64,000 bases of DNA from Gemmatimonas phototrophica (GTDB lineage: Bacteria > Gemmatimonadota > Gemmatimonadetes > Gemmatimonadales > Gemmatimonadaceae): positions 372,001 through 436,000 of the forward strand of contig CAMBNV010000001.1 of the NCBI GenBank assembly GCA_945869195.1, in the 5' to 3' direction. Each line of letters begins with the position of its first letter. The stretch's first letter is position 1. The notes below the pieces were generated by a model. It made no database searches and was not told the DNA's origin. It saw only the letters and a program-made list of their open reading frames with translations. This document shows, in pieces, positions 26,186 through 35,314 of this stretch. A program made the translations under genes and the position numbers.

Positions 26186-26902
26186 GTGGCTTCCCACGCT
26201 GCCGCCGCGCTGCACAGTGCTTCAGGCGCCGATGCCGGTCACCAGAACGGGCACGAGCATCATCATTACACGACCACCGGCCTCGACAACCGGAAGATCG
26301 CGATCTGGGCATTCCTCGGCTCTGAGTGCATGCTGTTCGCCTCGCTCATCTCGACCTACCTGATCTACAAGGGCAAGTCGATCGTCGGGCCGTATCCAAC
26401 GACTGAATGGGTGAACGAGGCCGGAAAGGTGTTCAAGCCGATCCTCGACATCCCGACCACGTCGGCGTCGACGGCCGTGCTCCTCATGTCGTCGTTTGCG
26501 ATGGTGCTCGCCCTGCAGGCCGTCCAGCTCAAGGGCAAGGAGATCGCCGCGACCGCCAGCTGGTGGGAGCGGATCCAGCGCTCCTCGCAGTTCTGGCTCG
26601 CTGCGACGGCCTTCCTTGGCGCGACCTTCCTCGGCTTCCAGGCCTACGAGTTCACCTCGTTCGTGCACGAAGGCCTCACGCTCAAGACGAATCTCTTCGG
26701 CTCAACGTTCTTCACGCTCACCGGCTTCCACGGCGCCCACGTGACAGTCGGCGTCCTCTGGCTGATGTCCCTGCTCTGGATTGACCGCACCCGTGGACTC
26801 GGACCCAAAGACGAACTGGTGGTCGACATCTGCGCACTCTACTGGCACTTCGTCGACGTGGTCTGGATCGTGATCTTCACGCTCGTCTATCTCATCTCCT
26901 AA
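26186..26902 (+). CDS. coxC: Cytochrome c oxidase subunit III
   Basis: A 238-residue membrane protein with five hydrophobic segments after a histidine-rich N-terminus (HQNGHEHHHYTT). The GFHGAHVTVG and YWHFVDVVWIVIF motifs are diagnostic of subunit III. It starts at GTG with a CCGGAGA element upstream. Subunit III stabilises the core and helps proton uptake. The His-rich leader may bind metal but this is not established for the family. Confidence 0.93.
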   Translation: MASHAAAALHSASGADAGHQNGHEHHHYTTTGLDNRKIAIWAFLGSECMLFASLISTYLIYKGKSIVGPYPTTEWVNEAGKVFKPILDIPTTSASTAVLLMSSFAMVLALQAVQLKGKEIAATASWWERIQRSSQFWLAATAFLGATFLGFQAYEFTSFVHEGLTLKTNLFGSTFFTLTGFHGAHVTVGVLWLMSLLWIDRTRGLGPKDELVVDICALYWHFVDVVWIVIFTLVYLIS

Positions 26903-26920
26903 GCGACGAGGCCCATCAGC

Positions 26921-27235
26921 ATGTCCGACGACGCCAAGCACGCCACCGAGACGCACCACCCGACGGGCAACCAGTACCTGAAGATCGCGATCATTCTCAC
27001 CGTGATCACAGCGATCGAGGTCTGGGCGTACTACATCCCAGCCCTTGTGGCCTCGCCGCTTTTCAATCCAGCGCTGATCATCATGTCGGCGCTCAAGTTT
27101 GCGATCGTCGTCCTGTACTACATGCATATCAAGTTCGACCACTCGCTCTTCCGGCTGCTCTTCACCGCATCGCTGATTCTCGCGATGTGCACCGGCACCG
27201 CGCTGATGTTCCTGTTCGGAGTGTTCAAGCTCTGA
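26921..27235 (+). CDS. coxD: Cytochrome c oxidase subunit IV (small membrane subunit)
   Basis: A 104-residue protein with three hydrophobic segments. NQYLKIAIILTVITAIEVWAYY, the LKFAIVVLYYMHIKFD motif and its position after coxC are typical of the prokaryotic CoxD/CtaF family. It is a small accessory subunit of the oxidase. It lies 18 bp after coxC. Confidence 0.88.
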   Translation: MSDDAKHATETHHPTGNQYLKIAIILTVITAIEVWAYYIPALVASPLFNPALIIMSALKFAIVVLYYMHIKFDHSLFRLLFTASLILAMCTGTALMFLFGVFKL

Positions 27236-27363
27236 CGGAACGGCGGGCAGACGCCTGACGTGTGGAAGGGGCGCCGGGCAACGGGCACTCCTTTCGTTCC
27301 CCATCCCTCAGCGAGACCCCCCTGCTCCGACCGCTGCTCTTTCTTCATCCGAGGGTCGACCTC

Positions 27364-28158
27364 ATGCAGGGCGGCTTCACGCTGCACTGGAGCACGGTCA
27401 GCGGACTACTCGCGCTCTTGGCGCTCCACTCGTGGCGCGCTGCGGTCCATTCGCGCGCCGATGCGGCGCAACGTCCGTCACTGCGGCATCGCGCCTGCTT
27501 CGTCGCCGGTCTCCTCGCGATGTTCGGCACGCTCAATGGGCCGCTGCACGACATTAGTGACTACTATCTTTTCAGCGGCCACATGGTGCAGCACCTCGTG
27601 CTCACCATCGTGGTGCCGCCGCTCCTGCTCCTCGGCACGCCGGGATGGATGCTCCGCCCCGCACTTCGAGCACGTCCAGTCGCGGCGATCGCCCGGTTCG
27701 TGACGTCACCCCGCGTCTCGTTCGCGATCTTCAACGTCACCCTCGCCGTCTGGCATCTACCGCCGATGTACAACTCGGCGATGTACTACCACTCAGTGCA
27801 CATTGGGCAGCACCTGATGTTCCTCGTGACGGCGGTGATTGTCTGGTGGCCACTATTGAGCCCACTCCCCGAGTTGCCTCGCCTGAGCTATCCGGTGCAG
27901 ATCCTGTATAGTTTTCTGATGACGCTCCCAATGACGGTGATCTCGATCTTCATCGTGTACGCGGACCACGCGTTATATCCAGCATATGCGAGCGCGCCAC
28001 GTCTCTGGGGGCTCTCGCCGCTCGCGGACCAGCAGCTCGGAGGGCTCATCATGTGGATTCCCGGGGGGCTCTTCTTTTATCTCCTGGCCTCGGTGATCTT
28101 TTTTCGATGGGTCCGGAGTCAGCGAGACGACCGAGCGGGGGCGCAGGTGGGTGCGTAG
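27364..28158 (+). CDS. ctaG: Cytochrome c oxidase assembly factor CtaG
   Basis: A membrane protein of about 264 residues with seven hydrophobic segments. PLHDISDYYLFSGHMVQHLVLTIVVPPLLLLG and VWHLPPMYNSAMYYHSVHIGQHLMF are the histidine-rich segments typical of the caa3_CtaG family, which helps assemble the copper centre of caa3 oxidases. This is the Bacillus-type CtaG, not the Cox11-type protein of the same name. The ATG at 27364 is preferred because GAGGG lies about 10 nt upstream; a GTG at 27262 would add 34 residues. Heme A biosynthesis genes are not in this cluster. Confidence 0.9.
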   Translation: MQGGFTLHWSTVSGLLALLALHSWRAAVHSRADAAQRPSLRHRACFVAGLLAMFGTLNGPLHDISDYYLFSGHMVQHLVLTIVVPPLLLLGTPGWMLRPALRARPVAAIARFVTSPRVSFAIFNVTLAVWHLPPMYNSAMYYHSVHIGQHLMFLVTAVIVWWPLLSPLPELPRLSYPVQILYSFLMTLPMTVISIFIVYADHALYPAYASAPRLWGLSPLADQQLGGLIMWIPGGLFFYLLASVIFFRWVRSQRDDRAGAQVGA

Positions 28159-28361
28159 GTGGTGGGTGTGTAGGAAGCGGTAGCGAACACACTCTGAAAC
28201 TCGCTTGGTTTCTTCGTCACTTTGTGGGAGGTGAGTCGTCCTTCCTGTGCGTCCTCGTCACGGCAATAGCGTACTGCGCACTGCAGGTGCCCAGCCGATA
28301 CTCATAGGAATCGCGTCGTCTGTAGCGCCTCGACCCTCTCTCTCACGGATAGCGACAGTCT

Positions 28362-29930
28362 ATGCGCCACAGCATTCGCCTTCTCATGCTCGCCGCGCTC
28401 CTTCCCGTTTTAGGGTCGACGGGAGTCATGGCACAGGCGGGAGCGACCAAGCCGCCAGCGCGGCCAACGGCGAAGCGCCCGACAGTTGCGCGCACGGCGA
28501 AGCGCCCGCCGGTGCGCAACGCTCCGGGACGGCCGGCGATCCGCGCGACGGTGACCAGTTCCGGCGCAGCGCTTCGGACCCACTTCGCGTCGCTCGTGAG
28601 CAGCTCAACCAACTCAGGGCAGTGGGGTGTGATGGTCGTGTCGCTCACGCTCGGCGACACGGTCTTTTCGCATCATGCAGACGACCTCCTGTTGCCCGCC
28701 TCGACGATGAAGCTGTACACATCGGCGGTCGCGCTCGAGCGGTTCGGACCGGCGCATCAGTTCAAGACCGAAATCCTCCGAGATGGCATGGTCTCGCCCG
28801 AGGGGACAGTGCTTGGTAATCTCGTGATCAAGGGAGCCGGTGACCCGTCCCTCTCTCCGCGCTACTCCACGTGGAACATCGGCGTACGTCCGCTCGATTC
28901 GATTGCCGATCAGGTGGCGCGCACGGGAATCAAGCGCGTGCGCGGCGACATCATCGGCGACGCGAGCGCGTTCGATGGCGAGCGCGTCCCTGCCGGTTGG
29001 CGGACCCGCTACCTCCAGTCGAGCTACGCTGCGCGCGTCTCTGCCCTGTCGTTCAATGAGAACCTTGCCCACATCACCGTCCGTCCCTCCACGCGCGGCG
29101 CGGTGGTCGCGTTCGGTCAGCAGGTGAGCGGTCTCCTGCTTCGCTCCACCGTCACGGTGCGGCCGAACAGCCGCAGTGCCTCAATCCGCGTCTGGCAGGA
29201 CACCCTGACGCAACAGTTCCGCGTGAGCGGATGGATCGGAGCGCGATCAAAGAGCCGCACCTATCAGGTGGTCCTCGAACAGCCCGAGCGCTATGTCGCG
29301 GCAGCTTTTCGCGCCGCCCTCGAGGCACGAGGCATCACGGTTGGTGGCGTGGTGCGCATCGGCGAGTCCGCGAGCAACTCAGTGCGTGTCACGACCTGGT
29401 CCTCCCCGCCGCTGGCACAGCTCGTGGCCACCATGAACGGCGAGAGCAATAACCACTTCGCTGAACTGCTCTTCCGTAATGCATCGCGCACCGGGGGATC
29501 GGTCGGATCGGCGCACGTCGCCAACGAGTCGCTGCGCACCTTTCTCACCAACCGCGTGGGGGCAGACCCCGGCTCGGTGTTTGCGGCCGACGGCAGTGGG
29601 CTCTCAACGCTCGACCGCGTGACGCCGCGCAGCATGGTGCAGTTGCTCGGCTACACCGCGGCCGCCCCGTGGGGCGATGTCCTACAGTCATCGCTGCCGC
29701 TCGCAGGACGTACCGAGACGCTGCGGTCGCGCATGCGGGGCACCCCGGCTCAGGGCAACTTGCGCGCCAAGACGGGTACGACCAATGACGTCACGTCGCT
29801 TGGCGGCTACGTCAAGACCACGAACGGCGAGCAACTTGCCTTTTCGTTCATCTATAATGGTCGTGATCTCTGGCGTGCCCGCGCCGCGATCGACGCAATG
29901 GGCGTGACCCTCGCGTCCTTCTCGCGCTAA
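28362..29930 (+). CDS. dacB: D-alanyl-D-alanine carboxypeptidase/endopeptidase (PBP4, DacB)
   Basis: 522 residues with a signal peptide (cleavage near VMAQAG) and a basic, proline-rich linker of about 40 residues. The three penicillin-binding motifs are present: SxxK in PASTMKL (Ser114, Lys117), SxN in GESNNHF, and KTG in RAKTGTTND. It trims or cleaves peptidoglycan cross-links in the periplasm. The protein belongs to the S13 family with the typical inserted domain between the first two motifs. The 203 bp upstream contain no gene and no promoter that I can name with confidence. Confidence 0.93.
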   Translation: MRHSIRLLMLAALLPVLGSTGVMAQAGATKPPARPTAKRPTVARTAKRPPVRNAPGRPAIRATVTSSGAALRTHFASLVSSSTNSGQWGVMVVSLTLGDTVFSHHADDLLLPASTMKLYTSAVALERFGPAHQFKTEILRDGMVSPEGTVLGNLVIKGAGDPSLSPRYSTWNIGVRPLDSIADQVARTGIKRVRGDIIGDASAFDGERVPAGWRTRYLQSSYAARVSALSFNENLAHITVRPSTRGAVVAFGQQVSGLLLRSTVTVRPNSRSASIRVWQDTLTQQFRVSGWIGARSKSRTYQVVLEQPERYVAAAFRAALEARGITVGGVVRIGESASNSVRVTTWSSPPLAQLVATMNGESNNHFAELLFRNASRTGGSVGSAHVANESLRTFLTNRVGADPGSVFAADGSGLSTLDRVTPRSMVQLLGYTAAAPWGDVLQSSLPLAGRTETLRSRMRGTPAQGNLRAKTGTTNDVTSLGGYVKTTNGEQLAFSFIYNGRDLWRARAAIDAMGVTLASFSR

Positions 29931-29946
29931 GAGGCGTTTCGCGCTG

Positions 29947-30207
29947 TTAGCTGAGCAGCGGCGGTCCCTTCGGGTCCGAGGCGGCCGTCGCGTCAAGCAG
30001 ACGTACCGCCGTGTCCACGTCCCCTCCCCGCACCACGAGACGTACCCCGAGAGGTTCAGGGTGCATCACGTCGACAAACGGAAGCATTCCGGCGCTGTTG
30101 CCCTGTAGGAGCATCGACACGATACCGTTCGCCCCGAGCACTGTGCGGGCGAACTCGGCTTCGACACTGTTCGGGAAGGTCCTCACGACGAACGCGTTCT
30201 CTGGCAT
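29947..30207 (-). CDS. DUF2007-type small protein
   Basis: An 86-residue protein. FVVRTFPNSVEAEFARTVLGANGI and the LVVRGGDVDTAVRLLD end match the DUF2007 (putative signal-transducing, PII-like fold) domain. The ATG for MPENAFV is chosen because a perfect GGAGG lies 5 nt upstream; the longer open frame has no such site. It converges on dacB with a 16-bp gap. Function is unknown. Confidence 0.8.
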   Translation of the reverse strand: MPENAFVVRTFPNSVEAEFARTVLGANGIVSMLLQGNSAGMLPFVDVMHPEPLGVRLVVRGGDVDTAVRLLDATAASDPKGPPLLS

Positions 30208-30298
30208 CGCAACCTCCATCCGGTGGTGAGGGTCGGTTCGTGGCGCGGGAGTTCCGTCAGAATAATACACCCTGGCCGCACCATCGCGGCGGATGCAC

Positions 30299-31450
30299 TC
30301 AGCGCACGATCTGCCGGATCAACACGCCGCGCTTCCCCAGTTCGGCGACGTACCGCTCACCGGGCACGCACTCGTCTGGCGTATGCACTCCAGCCACCTG
30401 CACCGCACCATCGGCCTGCAGCTGCCCCGTGATCGACAGCGAGTACCCTGTCGTCCGCATCATCGCGCTAATGCCATGCGCCGCGTCGAACCGGTCCACG
30501 AGCTCGAACGTGTGCGTCATGGGCTTCCCGCCCTTCGTGCCACTCACCACCACGCGCAATGCGACGAGGTCGGGACTGTCCTTTTTGGTGAGCCGCGGCT
30601 GCATCTGTGCGATCGCGAGTTCACGCGGCACCACCTTCGTTCCTTTCACGTCGACCGGCTCCAACTCGAGCAACCCAAGCTCACGAATCGCTTCCATGAT
30701 CTTCGCGTGTCCCGGGTAGCGGAGCGTCTTGTACTCCATCGTCGGGATTGTCCCCTCGTAGCGATGGGCCATCGTCGAGAGGCCGCCCGCCGTATGAAAC
30801 GCCTCGAGCTCGCCGACCGGTGGGTCGAACATCACCGGTTCGATCTCTGAGAGCGCCTTGACATGCATGCGCTTTCCGTCGCGCACGACCCACGAGAGCG
30901 TCGTGTAATAGTCGAGCACGCCTTCGATCGAGTAGACGATCTGGTACTTGAGCGGACCCTGCGGCTCCTGCGGCAGACCACCGACGAAAATCCTCACCGA
31001 GGTCGTCGCGTCGAGCCGGTCGATGCCGAGCTGCGCGAGGATATTCACCATCCCGGGTGCGAGCCCGCAGTCGGGGATCACCGTGACACCAGCCGCCGCC
31101 GCCTTCGCGTTGAGCGCCTTCTGTTGCTCAACGATCTCCGTATTGCCGCCCAGGTCGGAGAAGTGCGCCCCCGCGGCGATCGCCGCCTCCGTCATCGGGA
31201 GGTTGAAGTAGTAGGGGATCGCACACATCACCGACGTCACACCCGCCATCGCGGCCTGCACCGCAGTCGGATTCTTCACGTCAAGCGTGATCAGCTTGAG
31301 CCGTTCGCCGCCAATGTAGGGCTCGAGGAAGGCCGGGAGGGTCTCGACCGACTTGTCCGCCAGCCGCACTTCGGCGATCGATGGGTTCTGCAGGAGATCG
31401 TAGGCACAGGCCGAGCCCTGAAGGCCGGCACCGAGAACAAGCATTTTCAT
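30299..31450 (-). CDS. Lysine 6-dehydrogenase-like / saccharopine dehydrogenase family
   Basis: 383 residues with an N-terminal Rossmann fold (MKMLVLGAGLQGSACA). SDLGGNTEIVEQQ, VIPDCGLAPGMVNILAQLG, GGLPQEPQGPLKY and LEAFHTAGGLSTM closely resemble the L-lysine 6-dehydrogenase described from Geobacillus (about 385 residues), which forms allysine from lysine with NAD. Other saccharopine-dehydrogenase-family reductases remain possible. GGAGAGG lies just upstream of the ATG. The gene is divergent from the CoA-binding protein across 79 bp. No lysine-degradation partners are adjacent. Confidence 0.82.
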   Translation of the reverse strand: MKMLVLGAGLQGSACAYDLLQNPSIAEVRLADKSVETLPAFLEPYIGGERLKLITLDVKNPTAVQAAMAGVTSVMCAIPYYFNLPMTEAAIAAGAHFSDLGGNTEIVEQQKALNAKAAAAGVTVIPDCGLAPGMVNILAQLGIDRLDATTSVRIFVGGLPQEPQGPLKYQIVYSIEGVLDYYTTLSWVVRDGKRMHVKALSEIEPVMFDPPVGELEAFHTAGGLSTMAHRYEGTIPTMEYKTLRYPGHAKIMEAIRELGLLELEPVDVKGTKVVPRELAIAQMQPRLTKKDSPDLVALRVVVSGTKGGKPMTHTFELVDRFDAAHGISAMMRTTGYSLSITGQLQADGAVQVAGVHTPDECVPGERYVAELGKRGVLIRQIVR

Positions 31451-31529
31451 CAGCCTCTCCGAACGGTAGTGGGGCCGCGTTGACCAGCCCTTGAAATTAG
31501 CGCATTCGGTCCCTGATTTCACCTCACCC

Positions 31530-31970
31530 ATGACCCACTGGCTCCGGCACCTTCTGGAATCCCCCGAGGATATTTCCGCCCTACTGCAGCGCGTGCGGTC
31601 GGTTGCCGTCCTCGGCATCCGGACCGCCGACTCGGGAGCGCCGGCCCACTTCGTTCCGGACTACACCAAGCGCGCGGGCTTCCGCGTCATTCCAGTCCCG
31701 GTCTACTATCCCGAGCTGACCGAGCTCCTCGGCGAGCCGGTACACCGCACCATTGCTGGTATCGGGGAGCGGGTGGACCTCGTCAACGTCTTCCGGCACC
31801 CGAAGGATATCCCCGCGCACCTGGGAGACCTCCTGGCGGCGCGGCCGAGCGCGGTCTGGTTCCAGTCCGGCATCCGGCACGACGAGGTCGCCGAGCAGCT
31901 CGCGCGTGCCGGCATCGACGTAGTGCAAGACCGCTGCTGCATGGTGGAACTCCAGAAGCGCGGGCGGTAG
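31530..31970 (+). CDS. CoA-binding domain protein (YccU-like)
   Basis: A 146-residue protein with the CoA_binding Rossmann domain. SVAVLGIRTADSGAPAHFVP is the nucleotide-binding start, followed by RVIPVPVYYPE, VDLVNVFRHP and the DRCCMVEL end seen in small stand-alone members. These proteins are thought to bind CoA, and a role in CoA-based protein modification has been suggested for some. No catalytic residues are known. The ATG at 31530 is preferred to a TTG 39 nt upstream. Confidence 0.87.
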   Translation: MTHWLRHLLESPEDISALLQRVRSVAVLGIRTADSGAPAHFVPDYTKRAGFRVIPVPVYYPELTELLGEPVHRTIAGIGERVDLVNVFRHPKDIPAHLGDLLAARPSAVWFQSGIRHDEVAEQLARAGIDVVQDRCCMVELQKRGR

Positions 31971-31996
31971 GCGCCACGCTGGGCTCGGGAACAGGT

Positions 31997-32983
31997 TCAA
32001 CGCTCCACGCTCAGCGTTGCGTGCACGCCATTCCACCACCAACGACTCTTCGCGAGTAGGGTCCGCGCTCGCGCCGATGACACCTCGACGGGCGAATCAC
32101 CCACGGTCGGAATGAGCCAGATGCCGGGGAAGCCCAACACGAAGGGGATCTGTACGGCCGATGGACTTTGCGGGATTATCGTGCCGGGCGCGGAAAGTGT
32201 CATTGTTCCGTCTATCTCGTCGAAGATCGGCTGGAAGGACCAGAGCAGATCAAGTCCGACGCGCACTTCTCCGTCCGGCACGCCCGGGTCGACGCGTGCT
32301 TCGACCCCGAGAACGAGCGTCTCCCCGATCCACAGCGCGTCGATCAGCAACGGCGCCCCCGGCCCGCGCGCGCCGAACGATCGCGGTCGGAGCGCCGCGT
32401 CGTCAGCACGACTGACTGAGAGTCCACGGGCGCCGGGGTCGAATACCGCACGGCGCGTACCACCGGGACCGCGCAGCTCGAATGATCCAAGCGCGCCAGG
32501 GGTGTGCGTGAACCTGAACGGCACGGTCCGCCCATCGCGGCGCTCCGGCGCTGACTCCTCCGCGGCGACTCTCGCCTCAAGGCGCGCCGCCTCACGCGCC
32601 GCCTCGACCACGGGGAGCCGCACCCCTGGGATCAGCCGCCGGTCGATGTCCAGCGTGTACGACGCCATCGCCACGAGCGCCTGCGAAATGCTGGGCGTGT
32701 CCGCGCCAAAACGCAGCGCCTCGCGATAGAGCACATCGGCGATCGCAAAGCGCCCTCGCGAGGCGAGATAGCGGCCAAGTTCGCCGCGTGCCGACGGCGA
32801 GCGCGGCGCCGCATCGACGGCGGAATAGAACGCGTCCTCAGCCGCCCGCAGTCGGCCGTGCGCCAGCAGCGACTCGGCGCGCGACGGTGGTGCCTGGGGC
32901 AGCACGGCGACGATGCGCTGTTGCGCCTGGAGCGGCGCCGTGCCGAGAAGGAGCAGCGCGAGAGGAAGGAGCGCCGGACGCAC
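31997..32983 (-). CDS. Exported TPR plus degenerate retropepsin-like protein
   Basis: 328 residues. A signal peptide (RPALLPLALLLLGTAPLQAQ) is followed by helical TPR-like repeats (40-110) and a C-terminal beta domain that resembles retropepsin-like aspartic proteases, including the GLDLLWSFQPIFDEIDGTMTL closing motif. The catalytic DTG is DPG (Asp182-Pro-Gly184), so peptidase activity is doubtful. GTG at 32983 gives a clean signal peptide; another GTG at 33034 overlaps the kinase stop by 4 nt. It is the last gene of a unit with a protein kinase and a threonine dehydratase. Confidence 0.7.
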   Translation of the reverse strand: MRPALLPLALLLLGTAPLQAQQRIVAVLPQAPPSRAESLLAHGRLRAAEDAFYSAVDAAPRSPSARGELGRYLASRGRFAIADVLYREALRFGADTPSISQALVAMASYTLDIDRRLIPGVRLPVVEAAREAARLEARVAAEESAPERRDGRTVPFRFTHTPGALGSFELRGPGGTRRAVFDPGARGLSVSRADDAALRPRSFGARGPGAPLLIDALWIGETLVLGVEARVDPGVPDGEVRVGLDLLWSFQPIFDEIDGTMTLSAPGTIIPQSPSAVQIPFVLGFPGIWLIPTVGDSPVEVSSARARTLLAKSRWWWNGVHATLSVER

Positions 32984-33030
32984 GAGTCTCTTGTTCCCCT
33001 GTGGCGGGAGAGGGCCCTCGCCCAGCCAGC

Positions 33031-34089
33031 TCACCCCGCGGCGACGCGGAGCGCTTGGGCGAACTCGGGGGCGGTCTGGTATCTGTCGTCGGCCGCGCGC
33101 GCCATGGCCTTGAGCAGGACCCGATCCACCGCCTCCGGAAGATCGGGGCGCCGATTGCGCGCCGGGATCGGATCAAGACGAAGACGCGCGATCATCATCG
33201 CCTGCTGGTTATTGCCCTCGAACGGCAGCTTCGTCGTCAGCATCTCATAGGCCATCAGCGCAAGCGAGTAGATATCTGTTCGCGGGTCGAGCGGCTTGCC
33301 GCGCAGCTGCTCCGGGCTCATAAACTCGGGAGTGCCGAGGATGATCCCAGTCGCGGTCAGCTTCTGCAACTCGCCGCCGGCCTTCCGCTCCTTCGCGAGT
33401 CCAAAGTCCATCACGACCGCGGACTCCATGCCGTCCGGGCGTTTACAAATCATGATGTTCTCTGGCTTTAGATCACGATGGATGATCGTGAGCTGATGTG
33501 CGACATGCAGGCCGCTCGCGATCTCACCGATGAAGTGCACCGCGTCGGCCAGTGTGGTCTGACTCACCCGATAGTTGCGGTCGCTGAGGATCTCGCCCTC
33601 GACGAACGGCATCACCACGTAGACCAGACCGTCCTCGGTCTCACCCATGCGCATGATGTGGCAGACGTTCGGATGCGCAAGACGGATACCGAGCGCAGCT
33701 TCACGGCGGAGACGCGCCATCGCGTTCTCGTCTTTTGAAAGCGCGGGCGAGAGGATCTTAATCGCGTAGCGCTCCTGGGTGGCAACGTCGTGGGCGAGGT
33801 AGACGTGTGACATGCCACCCTCGCCCACCTTGCGCACAACGTGGTAGCGGCGATCGAGCACTCGTCCGGCCATGCTCGCATGACTCGACACTACACCAGC
33901 TTCGGCGGCGCCTTTCGAGCGGTAGGCTGTCGATCGCGCTGCGGGGTCTGTGCCTTTGGCTGGTGCCACGGGTGCGATGGGCGCCGCGGGAACACCCGGG
34001 TGAAACTCGCTGAGCCTCGCGCCGTCGCGCGTGCAGAAGCGTGACTCGTCGCCGTACATCGTCCCGCAGGTCGGGCAACGCATGTTCAC
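33031..34089 (-). CDS. Serine/threonine protein kinase with N-terminal zinc-ribbon-like motif
   Basis: 352 residues. Residues 3-25 (RCPTCGTMYGDESRFCTRDG) are a zinc-ribbon-like knuckle with three cysteines and an Asp. The Hanks-type kinase domain runs from about 80 to 350: GEGGMSHVYLA P-loop, AIKI lysine, HRDLKPEN catalytic loop, DFGLAK and GTPEFMSPEQ. It ends right after the kinase fold, so there is no membrane helix or outer sensor and the protein should be soluble. The GTG start overlaps the threonine dehydratase stop (GTGA) with GGAGAG 8 nt upstream; an ATG two codons later is possible. Substrates are unknown. Confidence 0.92.
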   Translation of the reverse strand: MNMRCPTCGTMYGDESRFCTRDGARLSEFHPGVPAAPIAPVAPAKGTDPAARSTAYRSKGAAEAGVVSSHASMAGRVLDRRYHVVRKVGEGGMSHVYLAHDVATQERYAIKILSPALSKDENAMARLRREAALGIRLAHPNVCHIMRMGETEDGLVYVVMPFVEGEILSDRNYRVSQTTLADAVHFIGEIASGLHVAHQLTIIHRDLKPENIMICKRPDGMESAVVMDFGLAKERKAGGELQKLTATGIILGTPEFMSPEQLRGKPLDPRTDIYSLALMAYEMLTTKLPFEGNNQQAMMIARLRLDPIPARNRRPDLPEAVDRVLLKAMARAADDRYQTAPEFAQALRVAAG

Positions 34090-35087
34090 GAGGGCTGCTC
34101 TCCGTCACCGATCAGTGCGCGCAATCCGTCCCACTCGATGTTGCCGCCGCTCAGCACGCAGACCGTGCGACCCACGGGCTTCACGCGCCCCTCAAGCAAC
34201 GCCGCGATCGTGATAGCACCACTCGGTTCTGCGACGAGCTTCATGCGGTCGAGCAGGAGTTGCATGGCGCGCGGCAGCGCGCTGTCCGGCACCGTCACCA
34301 CGTCGTCGAGGAACGCGCTGAGATGCACGAAGTTCCGCGTCCCAATACGCACCGCGAGCAGTCCGTCGGCGAGACCGGTCGGATTCGCCGGGACCGTGAC
34401 CGGCTCACCGGCCGCCAGGGCCATCGAATATTTCGGAGAGCCCTCGGGTTCCACACCAATCACGCGGGCCTGAGGCGCCATCAACTTCACGGCGGACGCG
34501 ACGCCAGAACTCAGACCGCCACCACCGATTGCAACGAGCACGGTGTCGACGTCCGGTAGGTCCTCGCAGATCTCCATGCCGAGCGTGCCCTGGCCCGCGA
34601 TAATCATCGGGTCGTCGTAGGGTGGGACCATGGTGAGACCTTCGGCTGCCTGGATCTCGAACGCCTTCGCCATCCGTTCAGCGGTGGTCACACCCTCGTA
34701 AAAGCACCGCGCACCGAGTCGCACCGCGCCGTCCTTCTTGGCGCGGGGCACCGTGGTCGGCATGACAATCGTCGCCGCGATCCCAAAGAGCTGGGCGGCG
34801 AGCGCAAGCGCCTGTCCGTGATTCCCCGAGCTCGCGGTGATCACGCCGCGCGCACGCGCTACAGGGGAGAGACCGGCAACGAAGTTGTACGCGCCGCGGA
34901 ACTTGAATGCGCCGCCGTGCTGCAGCATCTCAGGCTTCACGAAGATCGGCACGCCGAGGCGCTCGGTGAGTCCATCGACGCGAAGCAACGGCGTTCGAAC
35001 AGCGACGCCCTTGAGCACGCGCTGGGCCGATCGGAGGTCCTCGAGCGTGATCAGCCCGGTGTCAGAGCAAGTGGCGGTCACGGTCAA
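34086..35087 (-). CDS. Threonine dehydratase / serine racemase-like PLP enzyme
   Basis: A 333-residue fold-type II PLP enzyme. The PLP lysine lies in GGAFKFRGAYNF, the substrate loop is TASSGNHGQALA, and the glycine-rich phosphate loop is VAIGGGGLSSG. There is no C-terminal ACT regulatory domain, so it resembles catabolic threonine dehydratases, serine racemases and threo-3-hydroxyaspartate dehydratases; sequence alone does not separate them. The start is GTG. It is the first gene of a three-gene unit with a protein kinase. Confidence 0.88.
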   Translation of the reverse strand: MTVTATCSDTGLITLEDLRSAQRVLKGVAVRTPLLRVDGLTERLGVPIFVKPEMLQHGGAFKFRGAYNFVAGLSPVARARGVITASSGNHGQALALAAQLFGIAATIVMPTTVPRAKKDGAVRLGARCFYEGVTTAERMAKAFEIQAAEGLTMVPPYDDPMIIAGQGTLGMEICEDLPDVDTVLVAIGGGGLSSGVASAVKLMAPQARVIGVEPEGSPKYSMALAAGEPVTVPANPTGLADGLLAVRIGTRNFVHLSAFLDDVVTVPDSALPRAMQLLLDRMKLVAEPSGAITIAALLEGRVKPVGRTVCVLSGGNIEWDGLRALIGDGEQPS

Positions 35088-35314
35088 CTATGGAGAAGGG
35101 AGCCATCGATGCGGGACTCCGAGGACCGTCCAACGGGGTCACACGTCGCGCCAGGACCCTTCGGTCTTGCAGGGCGCGAACGCGGGGTAATTTGGGTTCC
35201 CGTCAGAACTTCCGCAACGCTGTGGCCCCTGCTCCACCGGCTGCCCTACGCGTCAACAGTCGCGGCCGCGCCGCCCGCTGTTCGGGCGCGGCTCAGAGAC
35301 GGTTCGGGGGCAGT

